A stretch of DNA of 64,000 bases from Clarireedia homoeocarpa (Eukaryota; Ascomycota; Leotiomycetes; Helotiales; Rutstroemiaceae), in assembly GCA_001465935.1 (NCBI GenBank), contig LNKV01000031.1, positions 23,871-87,870 on the forward strand, in the 5' to 3' direction. Position numbers and translations under genes: made by a program. Below are positions 33,635 through 44,809 of this stretch, one piece after another (position 1 is the stretch's first letter; each line of letters starts with the position of its first letter). The notes beneath the pieces were generated by a model. That model made no database searches. It worked only from the letters and a program-made list of their open reading frames with translations, and was not told the DNA's origin.

Positions 33635-34776
33635 ATGCCCGCGCCGAAAGACAATCAGCGTGCGACGAGCCAGAAATCATCTCTTGGTATCTCACCACCA
33701 TTGATTAATTCTGCGAATCCTGTACGTAAGCTTGTTACTTCTTAGATCCATGACTACATCTGTGCTAACATCTCCAGTGGGCAACAACGCGCGAAGATCT
33801 CCTCGCCCTCTACAATTGTCGTCACACCGGCGCCGTTACAATTCGAACTTGTCTACTCAGTGCATTCCCACACGATCCAACGATCCATCAATACACATTC
33901 TTTGACACCACCGCGAATTCAACCTCTGCTAGTATATCCGCCGATGGGAGAAGCGAAGTCATTGAAGGAGAAACAAGCAGCTTAAATACCCTAGGTTACT
34001 CGCCTACACCACTTTCGACATACCTTTCGATTCTACAAGATCTGGTGGACACTAAACAGCTTACAAGTCCCTCGAGCAAACCATGGATAGTCTCCGTGAC
34101 CGGTACATCCGCAGACGTTGCCCACTGCTACGAGCGCATCGCGTCGCACCACGACTCCTCCACGCTCAACCTCAAAATGGAAGTCAACCTCTCCTGCCCC
34201 AACATTCCCGGAAAACCACCCCCAGCCTACGACAGCGCCGCACTAAAAGAATACATCGACGCGATATCGCAAGCCAAGAAAAGCTTCCATGAACTCAACG
34301 CAGAACGTTGCTTTGAACTGCAAGTCGGCATCAAAACCCCACCCTATACATACTCGGCGCAATTTGAATCCCTGATCTCCGCACTCGAATTGGCGAGTTT
34401 ATCGGAGCTGGGAAATCCCATATCGTTTATCACAGCGACGAATACACTAGGTTCGTGTTTGGTGGTTGATGCGGCGGGACAGCCGGCGCTGCGATCGGCG
34501 ACGGGGGAGGGGATTGGAGGGATGGCGGGGGATGCGCTGCATCCGATTGCGTTGGGGAATGTGAGGACGATAAGGAGGCTGCTGGATGTGTCGCGATGTG
34601 AAGATGTGAGGAGGATAGAGGTTATTGGGGTGGGGGGTGTGAAAGATGCGGCGGGGTATAGGAGGATGAGGGGGGTGGGCGCTGCGGTGGTAGGGGTTGG
34701 GACGGCGTTGGGGAGGGAGGGGGTGGATGTTTTTGGGAAGATTACTGCTGGTCTTAGTGGGGAGGATTTAGCATGA
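33635..34776 (+). CDS. URA1: Dihydroorotate dehydrogenase, class 1A type, 361 aa
   Basis: An FMN enzyme that oxidises dihydroorotate to orotate in pyrimidine synthesis. The class 1A (fumarate-type) form is soluble and cytosolic. Two exons, 33635-33721 and 33778-34776 (1086 nt), flank a 56-nt intron with a CTAAC branch site. The N-terminus reads PPLINSANPWATT, without a mitochondrial targeting or membrane segment, which separates it from class 2. The active-site region MEVNLSCPNIPGKPP has the Cys used as catalytic base in class 1A. Later landmarks are ITATNTLG, GGMAGDALHPIALGNV, VIGVGGVKDAAGYRRM (phosphate-binding loop) and AAVVGVGTAL. Filamentous fungi usually also have a class 2 enzyme, so this may be the second, possibly specialised, paralogue. 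The 3' third of the gene is strikingly G-rich on the coding strand. Confidence 0.93.
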
Positions 34777-35539
34777 GTGAGCGAGCGAGCGAGCGACCGA
34801 TTGACTAAACTAAGTGATTGCGTGGTGAGAACTGTGAGTGATATGCAGGTGAGTTATTGCGATATTTACATGGAAGCTACGTCGTCTTGATCGCACTCTT
34901 CTCTGCTGATTTCAAATCAGCCGCTCGGCTTCCCCCTTAGCTAGGGGCGGCTCCCTCACTCTGTGAACAGATCACGCAATGCTCAATACCCAAGACACTA
35001 TAGGGTATGCAACCCAAGACAGTTTCACGTCACCCGGGATGACCCTGTCGTTACACAAGGCTAGCCCGCGTTCATCTGTTCGGCACCACGCATTGCCGAG
35101 GATGGTTCATGCGCGAGACGCAAAGACCATTCTTTGGACCTGCCCTCCTGGTGTCTGGGAAAAGGGAGCTATGGCATTTAAGAGGCATGGTTGGGTGCCT
35201 CGCGTGGTGATAGGCAGGGGAGCGGGAATGAGAACATGAAAGAGAAAGTGAAAGTGACAGTTGAGAGTGAAAATGAAAGTGAAAGTGAAAATCGCATTAA
35301 AGTGGTATCTAGTCTGGCTCGTTGTTTCAATCACCGCAACGCAAAAAGAAGCTTTTGCTTATTCCTCCAAATGAGACATGGACATTGAAGTCTTGTATTC
35401 TCTAGTCTGTCACTGACCATCTCTCGTCCATACAGAATTACACCATCCATACGTCAGTCCTATTACTCCTCCATCGCTATCCAACCTCTTCCCGACGCTT
35501 CTCGCACCTGACCCAACACATGCCCCAACCAATCCCAGC
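34777..35539. other. Intergenic with AAAGTG minisatellite
   Basis: A (GAGC)n run follows the DHODH stop (34777-34797). A degenerate AAAGTG tract lies at about 35236-35292. No gene is seen. Confidence 0.5.
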
Positions 35540-36567
35540 CTAACTTATCTGCAAAACCATTGGGCCCGCGACTGTAATATCATCTGTCAGCGCCACCCCT
35601 GAAGCCGGCGTCGTGCTTGCCAAATTCAAATACACATCGCCGGCCAAACCCTGAGGAACTGTGCACAGGCCATTAGCAAACGGCGTGAAGACCGTTCCTC
35701 CCGTCTGGCCGCCATTCGTAAAAGCACACGCCGTAGCCCCTTGCGCCGCGGACTGTAGCTGCAGTGTGCTGCCCGCGACAATCGCGCTGTTGGTACCTGC
35801 AGCAGCGGCCATCGTAAGAGCAGGGAAGGGCGTAACCGCGAGATTGGAGCCGGTGGGACAGGAAGCGATGAAGGGGGCCGCGAGGGAAAACACATTGCGG
35901 ATACCGAGCGGGGTGTCGAAGGCGCTGGGGACAGCGGTAACCTTAGAAGCTGTGCGGATGAAGGTCTGGTGTCTAGCTTCCACGGTGACGATTTCTGCTG
36001 CGACGGTCAACACAGCGGGAGACTTGACTAGCGGGGCGGCGCCGAGATAGGCGCTCACGCCAATGTTTTCGAGGACGTTGGCCGTGGCGACCATGGCGGC
36101 GGCGGTGGTGAAGTTAAAGTTGTAGGTGCACATGGCGACGGGTTGGGTGCCGGTTGCGGCGATGGCAGTATTGAGGGTGATGACGTGGGTTTGTTCGGTC
36201 ATACCAACCATTTTTAGGTTGGTGATGTCTTGTTGGCTAAGGCCGAGCGCGGCGAAATCACTATCGGGGAATTTGGCGAAGCCTTGTTGGTAGAAGGATG
36301 TTTCCAGGTTTTCCAGTGTGAGGGCGCTGTTGGTTGGTTGGTTGGTTAGTATGATGGGTATGGAGGGATGTAACAAAGCGGAGGGTGAACATACAATTGA
36401 AGGATATCAACATCAGTAAGACCAGCAGGAAGTCCAGTCGCGGTGGCTTGTCGTTCCGCAAGCTCATACATCTTCAACGCCCTCTCGTTGAGTCTTGGTA
36501 AAGCTGGCAGCGCCGACACCATAGCTGCCAATCCAACCACCATTCGCATAACTTTGAGTCCAGGCAT
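35540..36567 (-). CDS. Rds1-like secreted ferritin-like domain protein, 319 aa
   Basis: A member of the fungal stress-response Rds1/ferritin_2 family (Pfam ferritin-like). Its fission yeast relative is induced by glucose, ammonium and phosphate stress, but the biochemical role is unknown. Exons 36567-36395 and 36326-35540 (960 nt) flank a 68-nt intron containing an AACC repeat. An N-terminal hydrophobic segment (MRMVVGLAAMVSALPALP) is a likely signal peptide. The four-helix domain starts at ALTLENLETSFYQQGFAKF, continues through TEQTHVITLNTAIAATG and has VTVEARHQTFIRTASKV. The Glu and His residues there are the usual candidates for a di-metal site. The last 90 residues form a Gly/Thr-rich beta-like tail. 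It lies convergent-distal to SSD1 with a long gap between. Confidence 0.88.
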
Positions 36568-38261
36568 ATTTGTGTGTTTTATTCTAATCTATTTCCCGAA
36601 TGAATGTAGATGTCGTAGGATGTCGTGAATGAAACCAGAATCGAAAAGATAGGTGTAGGACAGCAGAACCAGCCTGAGTATATTACAATCGAAATATGAT
36701 TAAGTAGAATTAAGTAGAGTCGAGAATGGAATTAAGTCGTCGATACAAATGAATGTCAATAGCTTCAAAGTTCCAATGAAGCAAGAAGGTATAACGAAGC
36801 AAACCAGCGCTCGAAGTAGAATGTACCGTTGGTAGGATGTGATGAAGGAGTGGATGAATTCTACAAGAGGGAAAAGCAGAGCAGATAAATGACGGTGACC
36901 ATTCCTATTTAATGAGTGTACAAGGGCCAAAATCGAACAATCATCCGGTCCGGTAGAGAAATATCCCGTAAATGCCACATGTTGCAATTCCTTTCTTGGC
37001 AGGAGGAGAGATGTATATCCGAAGGAAAGGGCTGAGGGGTAAATATTGGGTTAAGAAACGGTCAGTCCAACCCCCTTGAATCGTTCCCACCTCAAGTCAA
37101 CCAATCACAGCATTTCCCCTCGCTGCTAGCTCCCCAATCGAGCAATTGAAATAAGCTTATCGCAATGAACCATGACGAGCATGAGAGACGGTCGTTGAAC
37201 ATCCGTCGCTTCGGTCGGATGTATTAGGGGGGGAGTGTATCAAGACTGTTTCGGAACGGCGATCCTAATGCTTGTTCGTCTGAGATATTTGGCCGAAGAC
37301 CGCATTTTCGACGCCACTGCAAAATAATATAAGATGGGATAACACTTGTAAGACACAGCGGAACTTTGCAAATCCGTGGAATGATGTAGATCGTCATGTT
37401 GCTGATTTTCCATCATGCAAATGAGTATACTGTAGTACTTCCGTGCGCCAATGTGGACCTACTACAACTTGATCGCTACTGACTTACCACACGGGTGAAG
37501 GAGAGCTGATGGTGGATTCTGCTCCGTCGTGGATGTCAAGAGCATGGGAGCATTGGAGCATTGCATACATCAACAAATAGTTTGTGCTCTTTTTTTCTGT
37601 ACGCAGCTCGAGGTTGGCATCTTGGCATATGTTCGTCGCATTAATACCCCAGGAGTTGGGATTACAGATGTCAGTCAAGGACCTTGTAAGCAGATTTCAA
37701 GGGGGAACACAAGGATATCTGACACTGCGACACTGTGACACTGTGACAGCTTTTCAATCACATCATTTGAAGGTGACACAACCACCTTGAAGAACAAATG
37801 ATACATGTGGATTCTGCGCTAAACTACACGACTACGCAATGCACGAACGCTAAAAGCAAAAAGAAAATATATTCCGTATGCCTTCCCGTCAAATATCAGC
37901 ATCCTTCCTGTGCACGATTACAGTGCCGTGCAACTCCTTTCATCATTACACTCAGTCATATTTTATGGCACGAATCAAACATCGGCGTTTGATCCTCAAT
38001 ACTCCTTCCACCGGTTGCTTCCGTTTGATCTTCCAAGTTCATTAATGTGACAATCTGACAAGTAAGTGAAATAGTTCTCTTGGGCAGAAGGCCCCTCGAC
38101 CCAATCTATCATTGGACAAACACATAAATGGCGCTTTCCTCCGTCCTTCGCAAACATATGCATCACTGTATTAATCATTGGTAAACAAGCCGACATTAAT
38201 ACGACATGAGACCAAACAGCCTAGGAAATATCGGACTAAGATGAAAGCAAGATACGTGAGC
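36568..38261. other. Long intergenic region, no gene seen
   Basis: About 1.7 kb between the Rds1-like gene and the 3' end of SSD1. It contains a short GACACTGTGACACTGTGACA direct repeat near 37726-37748 and no convincing coding stretch. Confidence 0.5.
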
Positions 38262-41200
38262 TCATAGAGCATATGGGTTGAGCGATCTAATAGTAAGGCA
38301 TCTACTTCTTGTTAGCTATGTAAGATGTACAACAAATGGTAGGGATACATACGGAGGACTCTTTGTAAGGTCAGTCTTCAGAATGACTGGAACCCTTGTC
38401 ATTTCCTTGACATCTTGAATGTATTCACCATCTTCTTCACGGAGGGTGAAGAACTTCAAGTACTTCTCCTTAGCACTTAGCTTGGCTTCAACGGGTTCAC
38501 CGGTTGGTACTTTGGAATCTGATCGAGTACGGTGAAGGTTGCTGGGAGGAGCTGAGATCGAGTTCTTGGTTGGAGATGGGGGAACACTTTGAGTTGGTCG
38601 TTCTGCAAGAGAAACACCAGCGACACTGTCCGCTACATCGGAAACATCATCCTCATCATCGAACAAGGCATCGACATCATCAGTTGAGACTGTACCAGTC
38701 TCCATTGCCTTTCGTTGTGCCTCTTCATGTTCCTTCTTAGCGCGCTCGGCGACAGCGGCTTGCTTGGCAGCTGCAGCTGCATTGGTAGCACGTTGAGAAG
38801 CACCGGCTTTTGGACGTTCATCTTCGGGAACATATGCAGAAGAGGGAACGCCCTTCTCCCAGTACAATTCCAGGACGCGCTCGTTCTTACGGAACTCGGC
38901 CTTCTTCAAAGGAAGTTGATCGCAATGAACTCTCTTTTCAAAACCGTATTCTGGGATGAGCACATCAAAAGCCGACTCGTAGACACAAACGACGATACCC
39001 TCGCTAATGAGTTCACCACCAGCTTCTTCGCGCTTTCTATCCATGATTCTACATGACTCGATGTGAACACTTTGTTCTTGGGCATTCTGTGCTGAATCTT
39101 TCTTGGTGTTGCAAGACTCGGTAGTTTTAACAAGATTCTCAATGTCCTCGCTGTACTCAATTTTGCCCTCTGAAAGGACAGCCTCAAGTTGTCTATGGAC
39201 CACCAAGTCGGCATAACGACGAGAAGGGTTTGTAAAATGAGTGTATAACGGTAAGTTGAGTGCATAATGAGGGTAAAGGTGTTGCGGGGTCTTTCCAGCA
39301 ATGTAATACTTGGCGCGATGCATAGACTTAACAAGGAGCGTCTCCATACCCTTTCGGATGTTGGTATCATCAACCTTGAAGAGACTGTTCTGAAGTGTAC
39401 CACTTGAAGTAGTATCCATCTCATAGCCAATCTTGTTCATGCGATCAACGAAGGTTTGGAGGCGTCTAGGGTTTGGTGCGGCTTGTCTGCGGAGGAGCGC
39501 TTTTTCTGGAAGACCTTGGAAGATCTTTTGGGCGACGTAGGAGTTCGCCTTAATCAGCAGCTCCTCAATCAACTCATGCGAGGGAGTGGAGTCAAAGATA
39601 TTTTGCTCGACTGGAACATTCTCGTCATCAAGCTGGTACACAAGTCTCAACGGCGCAATAGTTTCCCCATCAGAACCGAGACGAGCTTCCCGGAATTTTT
39701 GCGCGACAGCCTGCAGAATAAATTAGCAAAAAACAGATAGTATGCAATAGCAAGAGACTTACATTGAGAATCTGAATATCCTTAACCTCAGCGCCATCAA
39801 GCTTGACATCAGTCTGTCCAGAAAGAACAGCATCAACATCCTTGTAAGTCAACTTCCCACGGCTCTTGATGATACTCTTTCCGATCCAAGTCTCATCGTC
39901 GGCAACAGCACCAGTTTGGGGATTAACCTTGAAGATTACACTGACGGTAAGACGTTCTTCGCCAGGTGTCAAGGAGCATATCTCGGAAGCAATCTTTGGT
40001 GGCAACATAGCACACGAGCGGTTCATCAAATAAACAGCCGTACCACGTTTCTTAGCCTCGCGATCGACGAGAGAGTTGGCCTTAATGAAATGAGCGACAT
40101 CAGCAATGTGAATACCAATTTCTATCTTTCCATCGGCCTCCTGAGTTTTGACATGAATAGCATCATCAAGCTCATCGGCACCGTTCGGATCGATCGTAAA
40201 GGTCTTCTCATCCCTGAAATCACGTCGGGTAGCAATGGAAGTTTCATCTTCCTTTGCCAAAGACCAATCATCAAGACCAACACTTCTCGTGACAGCATCC
40301 GAGAATTCATCAGAAGCAAAGTTATTGTCTCGGAGAAGGGCATCGGTTTCAACCTTAAGTTCTCCCATCTTTCCGAGTTGCTCAACAAGAGTACCGAAGG
40401 GATGGAGAGAGGTGATTGGCCATCTCTTGATGCAGGCCACGAAAATTCGATCAGCATAGTCTTGATGCTTTTCGACGAAATCGCGCGGTGCCTGCTCAGT
40501 AGGGATAGCAATCAATGGCACTCGCTTATCAGTAGGCTTGAACCAAACGATCTTTGGTTTATCCTGTTGACGTTGTTCTTGATGACGACCGGAACCACCA
40601 TCCCGGGCTTGGCGTTCGGCTTCTTGCTTCTCTTTGGTAGCTTGACTGCTAGGACGGAGGAGACCGAGAGTTCCCGAGAACATTTGCCCAGCGACACGTT
40701 CAATGACGGCGACGATGTGACCGGCATAAAGTGGCTTCTGCTCATCGTTGACTTCCTCCTCTTCTACAAGCAAAAGACTTTGACCTTCAACTTCAACATC
40801 ATCGTTCTTCTTTTGTGTTGGTCGCTGTCTCAGACTTCCACGTCTCCTGATCCCACCCTCTTGTGTAGATTGGTCATCACCGTTCGTGGAATTGTCACGG
40901 TGGTGGTTTCTATCATTGTTTCCACTGCTAGATCCGCCAGTTCTCGTGTCGGTGATGTCCTTTCGTTTCTTCTTTTCTTCCTTCTCACGCTTTTGTCCCC
41001 AAACCTCATCAACATCCAACAACTCCACAGCTACGAGGTCGCCCTCCAAAGCTCGGTTACGGTCCTTACTACCACAGATGAAAATGTCAGCATCGAGAAG
41101 GCCATCTTGAGTAGACACATAAGCATCAGAGCGGTTCTTCTTATTGACACGAAGAATACCAGAGACAAGTTGGCCATCGCCGAGAAGAGCTGGTAGGGTG

Positions 41201-42732
41201 GCTTGGGGAAGATAAGGAGTGAACAGAGTTTTGCGCTGTTGTTGCTGCTGCTGTTGAGATGAAAGCTGCGGTGCATGCTGGCTGTTTTGCAGCCCCATCT
41301 GCCCACTCATCTGGGCAGCTTGCAAAGCTTGAAGCTGGTTGATCTGCAATGGGTTCAACTGCTGGCCAGGGTAGAGACCTTGAGGAATGAGCATTTGTCC
41401 TTGCGGCAGTTGAACCAGTTGAGGTTGTCCTTGGTATTGAAATCCACCAATAGGATTGATAGGCTGGTTCATCGATGGACGATTTCGATGACCGGGTTGG
41501 AATCCTTGACTTTGCTGGCCTTGGAAGTTACCCATCTGCTGCTGAGGAGGATCTTGTGGTGCAGCATTTTGCGGGACTTGGTTTCTCCAGTTACCATCAA
41601 AGTTTCGGGATGAGGTTCGGGCGTGCCCTTGAGCACTATTCCGCCTTGTAAAGTCATTGTTTTGAGTAGATCCGGCATCTGATGTTGCTTGTGCTGGTGG
41701 AAATTGGAATGAGCCACCACCTCGTTGGGAAGAACCGCCGCGCCCATTCTGGCCCACGGCCATGCTCTGACTTCTGCCATGTCCACCACGACCTCCACGC
41801 GCGGCGGAGCTGGGTGTTAAATGATTGGAAGAGGCCTGGGCAGGTTTATCGTCCCCAGGACTAGTATCATTATCAGCCGAAGATTGCGTAGCACCGGTTC
41901 CACCAGGGATGGGAAACTGAAATCCAGATGTCGTTCTCTTCTGTTGAGCGATTTCGGCTGCCTTCTTAGCTTCGGGCAATGCAAGAGAATGACGTCTTTG
42001 GTGTCCACCACCTGGAGGTCCACCACCACGACCACCTCTTGCAGATGTGTTTTCACCACGGCCGAGCCCACCCGCATCGGAATACCCGGAAGCTGATGTA
42101 CCAGACGATGGAGCAGGTGGTGGACCCATACCCACACCCATATTCGGTAATGCCGATTGATTACGACGATGTGACAAAGGTTGTGTTGGGGCACCCATGG
42201 GTGCATTAATCTGAGGCTGTTGTAGCTGATTTTGGAATTGGAAAGCATTTTGTTGCATCTGCTGTTGCTGTAAAGGATTGAAAGCACCAGGTGCAAGATG
42301 CTGAGTGGAAGGGATCATTCCCATGTTAACATATTGCTGATGTGTAGCTTGGATCTGCTGTTGTTGCTGTTGAAGAAGCTCGATTTGTTGCTGAATCGCC
42401 AATTGTTCCACTGTAGATAAAAAACATGATTAGTATAGCGATCAGGGTTGGTAAATGAAGGCAGGGATGATATCCGCAGATGAAAGGTGTGTGTATGTAG
42501 AAAGTTGAGGTCATCGTCGAGGTTGTCGTCGAGGTCAGCTTCTGATGACGAAATGTCACCAAAGTTGGAAACGTGGGAAGAATGACTTACTGCCTGGCGA
42601 GGAGAACATACTCATCAGAGGAGTGAGCTCTGATGGACTTCTTCGATGCGCGATGTGCAACCTGCGTCCCGTAGGACCAGGTACGCCAGCTTGCGATTGC
42701 TGATTTGATTGCTGTTGCTGTTGATGCTCCAT
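38262..42732 (-). CDS. SSD1: SSD1/gul-1 family RNB-domain RNA-binding protein, 1395 aa
   Basis: A homologue of yeast Ssd1 and Neurospora GUL-1. These proteins bind mRNAs for cell-wall proteins, control their translation and localisation, and are regulated by the NDR kinase Cbk1/COT-1. Four exons, 42732-42591, 42410-39763, 39710-38353 and 38301-38262, sum to 4188 nt. The N-terminal 450 residues are Gln/Asn/Gly-rich and disordered, with a conserved RRLHIAHRRSPSELTPLM block that resembles a Cbk1 target. Cold-shock/OB segments follow (LPALLGDGQLVSGILRVNKK, PLYAGHIVAVIERVAGQMFSG). The RNB domain has DPNGADELDDAIH, GIHIADVAHFI, YLMNRSCAMLPP and FTNPSRRYADLVVHRQ. Ssd1 proteins are regarded as lacking nuclease activity, and here one acidic position is Glu rather than Asp. 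The final 13-residue exon (CLTIRSLNPYAL end) restores the family C-terminus. Confidence 0.93.
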
Positions 42733-43041
42733 GATGAGGAGATGTTGCAGCTTTTATGCCGCACAGAGCGAGTTTTTGTGAGATTTGTTCTCTTGTGAGA
42801 AGGCTTTTGCGCGATTATCCGTAAGGCTTCAATTCAGTCGAGTAATGGCAAAATAGAGCAAAAGAGAGGATAGAAGTAGTTTGTATGTGATGGTGTTCTT
42901 TTTGTGAAAGAAGCGATCGTGTCCAAGGTGAATGGTGGTTTGTAATTTTGGATGATTTTCGGTACGTTGCCGCCTTCGTGGTGATGTGGTTACGTATCTC
43001 TGACCTGGGGGGGGGGTTTCGTTTGTGTGTCTGTGTGATGT

Positions 43042-43044
<3 letters not shown>

Positions 43045-43080
<36 letters not shown>

Positions 43081-43088
43081 TGGGTGTG
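43045..43088. repeat. (GT)n dinucleotide repeat
   Basis: About 15 uninterrupted GT units followed by GGGTGTGGGTGTGTGG, 310 bp upstream of the SSD1 start codon. Confidence 0.95.
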
Positions 43089-43408
43089 TGGATGTGGGAT
43101 GAAGGAATGATTCTCGATGACTTCGAGGGAGGGCAATTCAAATGCTTTGAGGATGAAAATGAATTGTGTGAGAGATGAAGTTATTATAGAATTAATTGGG
43201 GGGGGGAGAAGGAGGAGATGGGATGGGGGGGCAGAAGCAGCGAGGGTGGAAAGGTTGGAGTTGGAGTGGTTGAGTGGTGAGTTGCTAGTGTGAGGTTGCT
43301 AGTGTGAGTCTATGCTCTGTGCTCCAAGCGGCGGTAGTAAGGTTGGGTAAGACACCAGCATGGAGCTTTTTGGTACGAAATACGTGCAGAACAACTCCGA
43401 CCAAAGGA

Positions 43409-43524
43409 TACAGACACAGACACAGATGTTGATCCAGATGCAGATAGATCAGATAGAGATACGGATAGATGTACAGACACAGATACAGACACAGATACAG
43501 ACACAGATACAGACACAGATACAA
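43409..43524. repeat. Degenerate (ACAGAC/ACAGAT)n minisatellite
   Basis: Units of ACAGAC, ACAGAT and variants (CAGATAGATCAGATAGAGA) fill 115 bp. The last 65 bp are regular 12-bp ACAGACACAGAT units. Confidence 0.9.
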
Positions 43525-43562
43525 ACCGGTACAACTAATTGTCTTGCAGCTTCCGCAATGAA

Positions 43563-43665
43563 CAAGTATCTACAACTACAACTAGCAAGTATCTACAACT
43601 ACAACTAGCAAGTATCTACACCTACCAATTATCTACACCTAACCAAGTATCTCCACCCAACAAGT
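43563..43665. repeat. AAGTATCTAC-containing tandem repeat
   Basis: A unit of about 28 bp (AAGTATCTACAACTACAACT plus AGC) is repeated twice and then decays into CACCTACCAATTATCTACACC variants. Confidence 0.8.
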
Positions 43666-43749
43666 AATATGTATGTCATGCATGAGGTACGCCTCTTATT
43701 GCTCCAAGCTCTACTGCTGTACTTCTGTACTCCAGTAACTTACAGCCAT

Positions 43750-43830
43750 GCACATAGCTCACATAGCTCACATAGCTCACATAGCTCACATAGCTCACAT
43801 ACACATAGCTCACATAGCTCACATAGCTCT
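43750..43830. repeat. 9-bp tandem repeat CACATAGCT, about 9 copies
   Basis: Consecutive perfect CACATAGCT units, broken once by a short CACATACACATAGCT junction. There are no unique spacers, so it is not a CRISPR array. Confidence 0.95.
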
Positions 43831-44222
43831 ATGCATTCCCTTCCCTACTCTACTCGCCCCGACCCTGCCCTGCCCTCTCCCTTACCGTACCCACGAGACG
43901 GCGCGACACTGCAGCTGCTTCTCAAACACCTTCGGCGCATGGCGCACATGTCTCTTCGACCTTCTTGGCGACCCCCCCCCCCATTCTCTACCCGTTTTCT
44001 ACCCGTCTTGTTACTTGTCGCAACCTATCTAGAGTCGCCTGGCCATTGTTGATACAGGAGGTCATTGCTACTGTTCCGTCGGCTGTTCATCCCCTGCTAC
44101 CCCTTTGACCCTTTTGTACCACAAATCAGCACTACTACTACTGCTGCTACTACTACTACTCCTACTGCTTCTCCTACTGGGGACAGCTAGATCTGAAAGC
44201 GACTACCGCTGTATCGGTAGGT

Positions 44223-44275
44223 CGTTCTCGTTCTCGTTCCCGTTCCCATTCCCGTTCCCGTTCCCGTTCCCGTTC
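44223..44275. repeat. (CGTTCC)n / (CGTTCT)n hexanucleotide repeat
   Basis: About nine hexamers CGTTCT, CGTTCC or CATTCC in a row, on the GLE1-proximal side of the spacer. Confidence 0.9.
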
Positions 44276-44417
44276 TATGTCTAGCAGCAATATCCGACTT
44301 TCTTTCCCCGGCTTCAATGAATCCACAGGCCGGTGTACCCCGTCCACCCTCATCAAAGGAGCACCGCGTACTTCGTACTGGTACGTACTTTGTCCTTTCC
44401 ATCCACTTCCAACTCTT

Positions 44418-44470
44418 TCACAGTCCCAGTCCCAGTCCCAGTTCCAGTCCCAGTCCCAGTCCCAGTTCCA
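44418..44470. repeat. (CAGTCC)n hexanucleotide repeat
   Basis: About nine CAGTCC units with occasional CAGTTC variants, about 350 bp before the GLE1 start. Confidence 0.9.
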
Positions 44471-44809
44471 ATGGCCCGTTCCACCTCCCACCCGCCGCCG
44501 AGTCTCCCTGGCCCCCAACTCCATCCAAACAAGACCCAAAGACCGCTCGCTCTCTAGCAAGCTCATGGGTCTCAGTTTGAGATTAATTATAGAGAGCTTG
44601 AACTAACCTTGATTCGTGCCCCTTGTCAACGGAACTACCAACCTCATTCACCGCTTTGGGCACAATTTCTGTCATGTGATTTCGAGCTTTCACCTCAATT
44701 TCTGTCTTATCGACTTCTCATTGACCCAACCCCCGCGTGCGAAATTGTCTCGAAGCTGCCCCCACTCCTACTGCTCACATTCTTCCTTCATGCGATCGCT
44801 AAGAACGTC

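Larger units (their letters stand above)
42733..44809. promoter_or_regulatory. Divergent SSD1/GLE1 promoter packed with tandem repeats
   Basis: A 2.1-kb spacer between two essential-type genes transcribed away from each other. It contains at least seven separate tandem-repeat tracts (listed individually where clear) plus long G and C runs (about 43199-43205 and 43973-43982). A pyrimidine-rich stretch (44470-44800) precedes GLE1. Open frames here are repeat translations and are not called. The last 200 bp is open in frame upstream of the chosen GLE1 start. Confidence 0.55.

Noticed and set aside
39916..41196. A 426-codon open frame on the plus strand opposite SSD1
   Set aside because: It lies entirely antisense to the conserved RNB-domain exon and has no family content; it is a by-product of SSD1 codon usage.
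43750..43830. Regular CACATAGCT repeats as a possible CRISPR-like array
   Set aside because: Units are contiguous with no unique spacers, and the genome is eukaryotic.
44187..44606. Arg/Glu- and Trp/Asp-repeat open frames on both strands
   Set aside because: They are translations of the CGTTCC and CAGTCC hexamer repeats.
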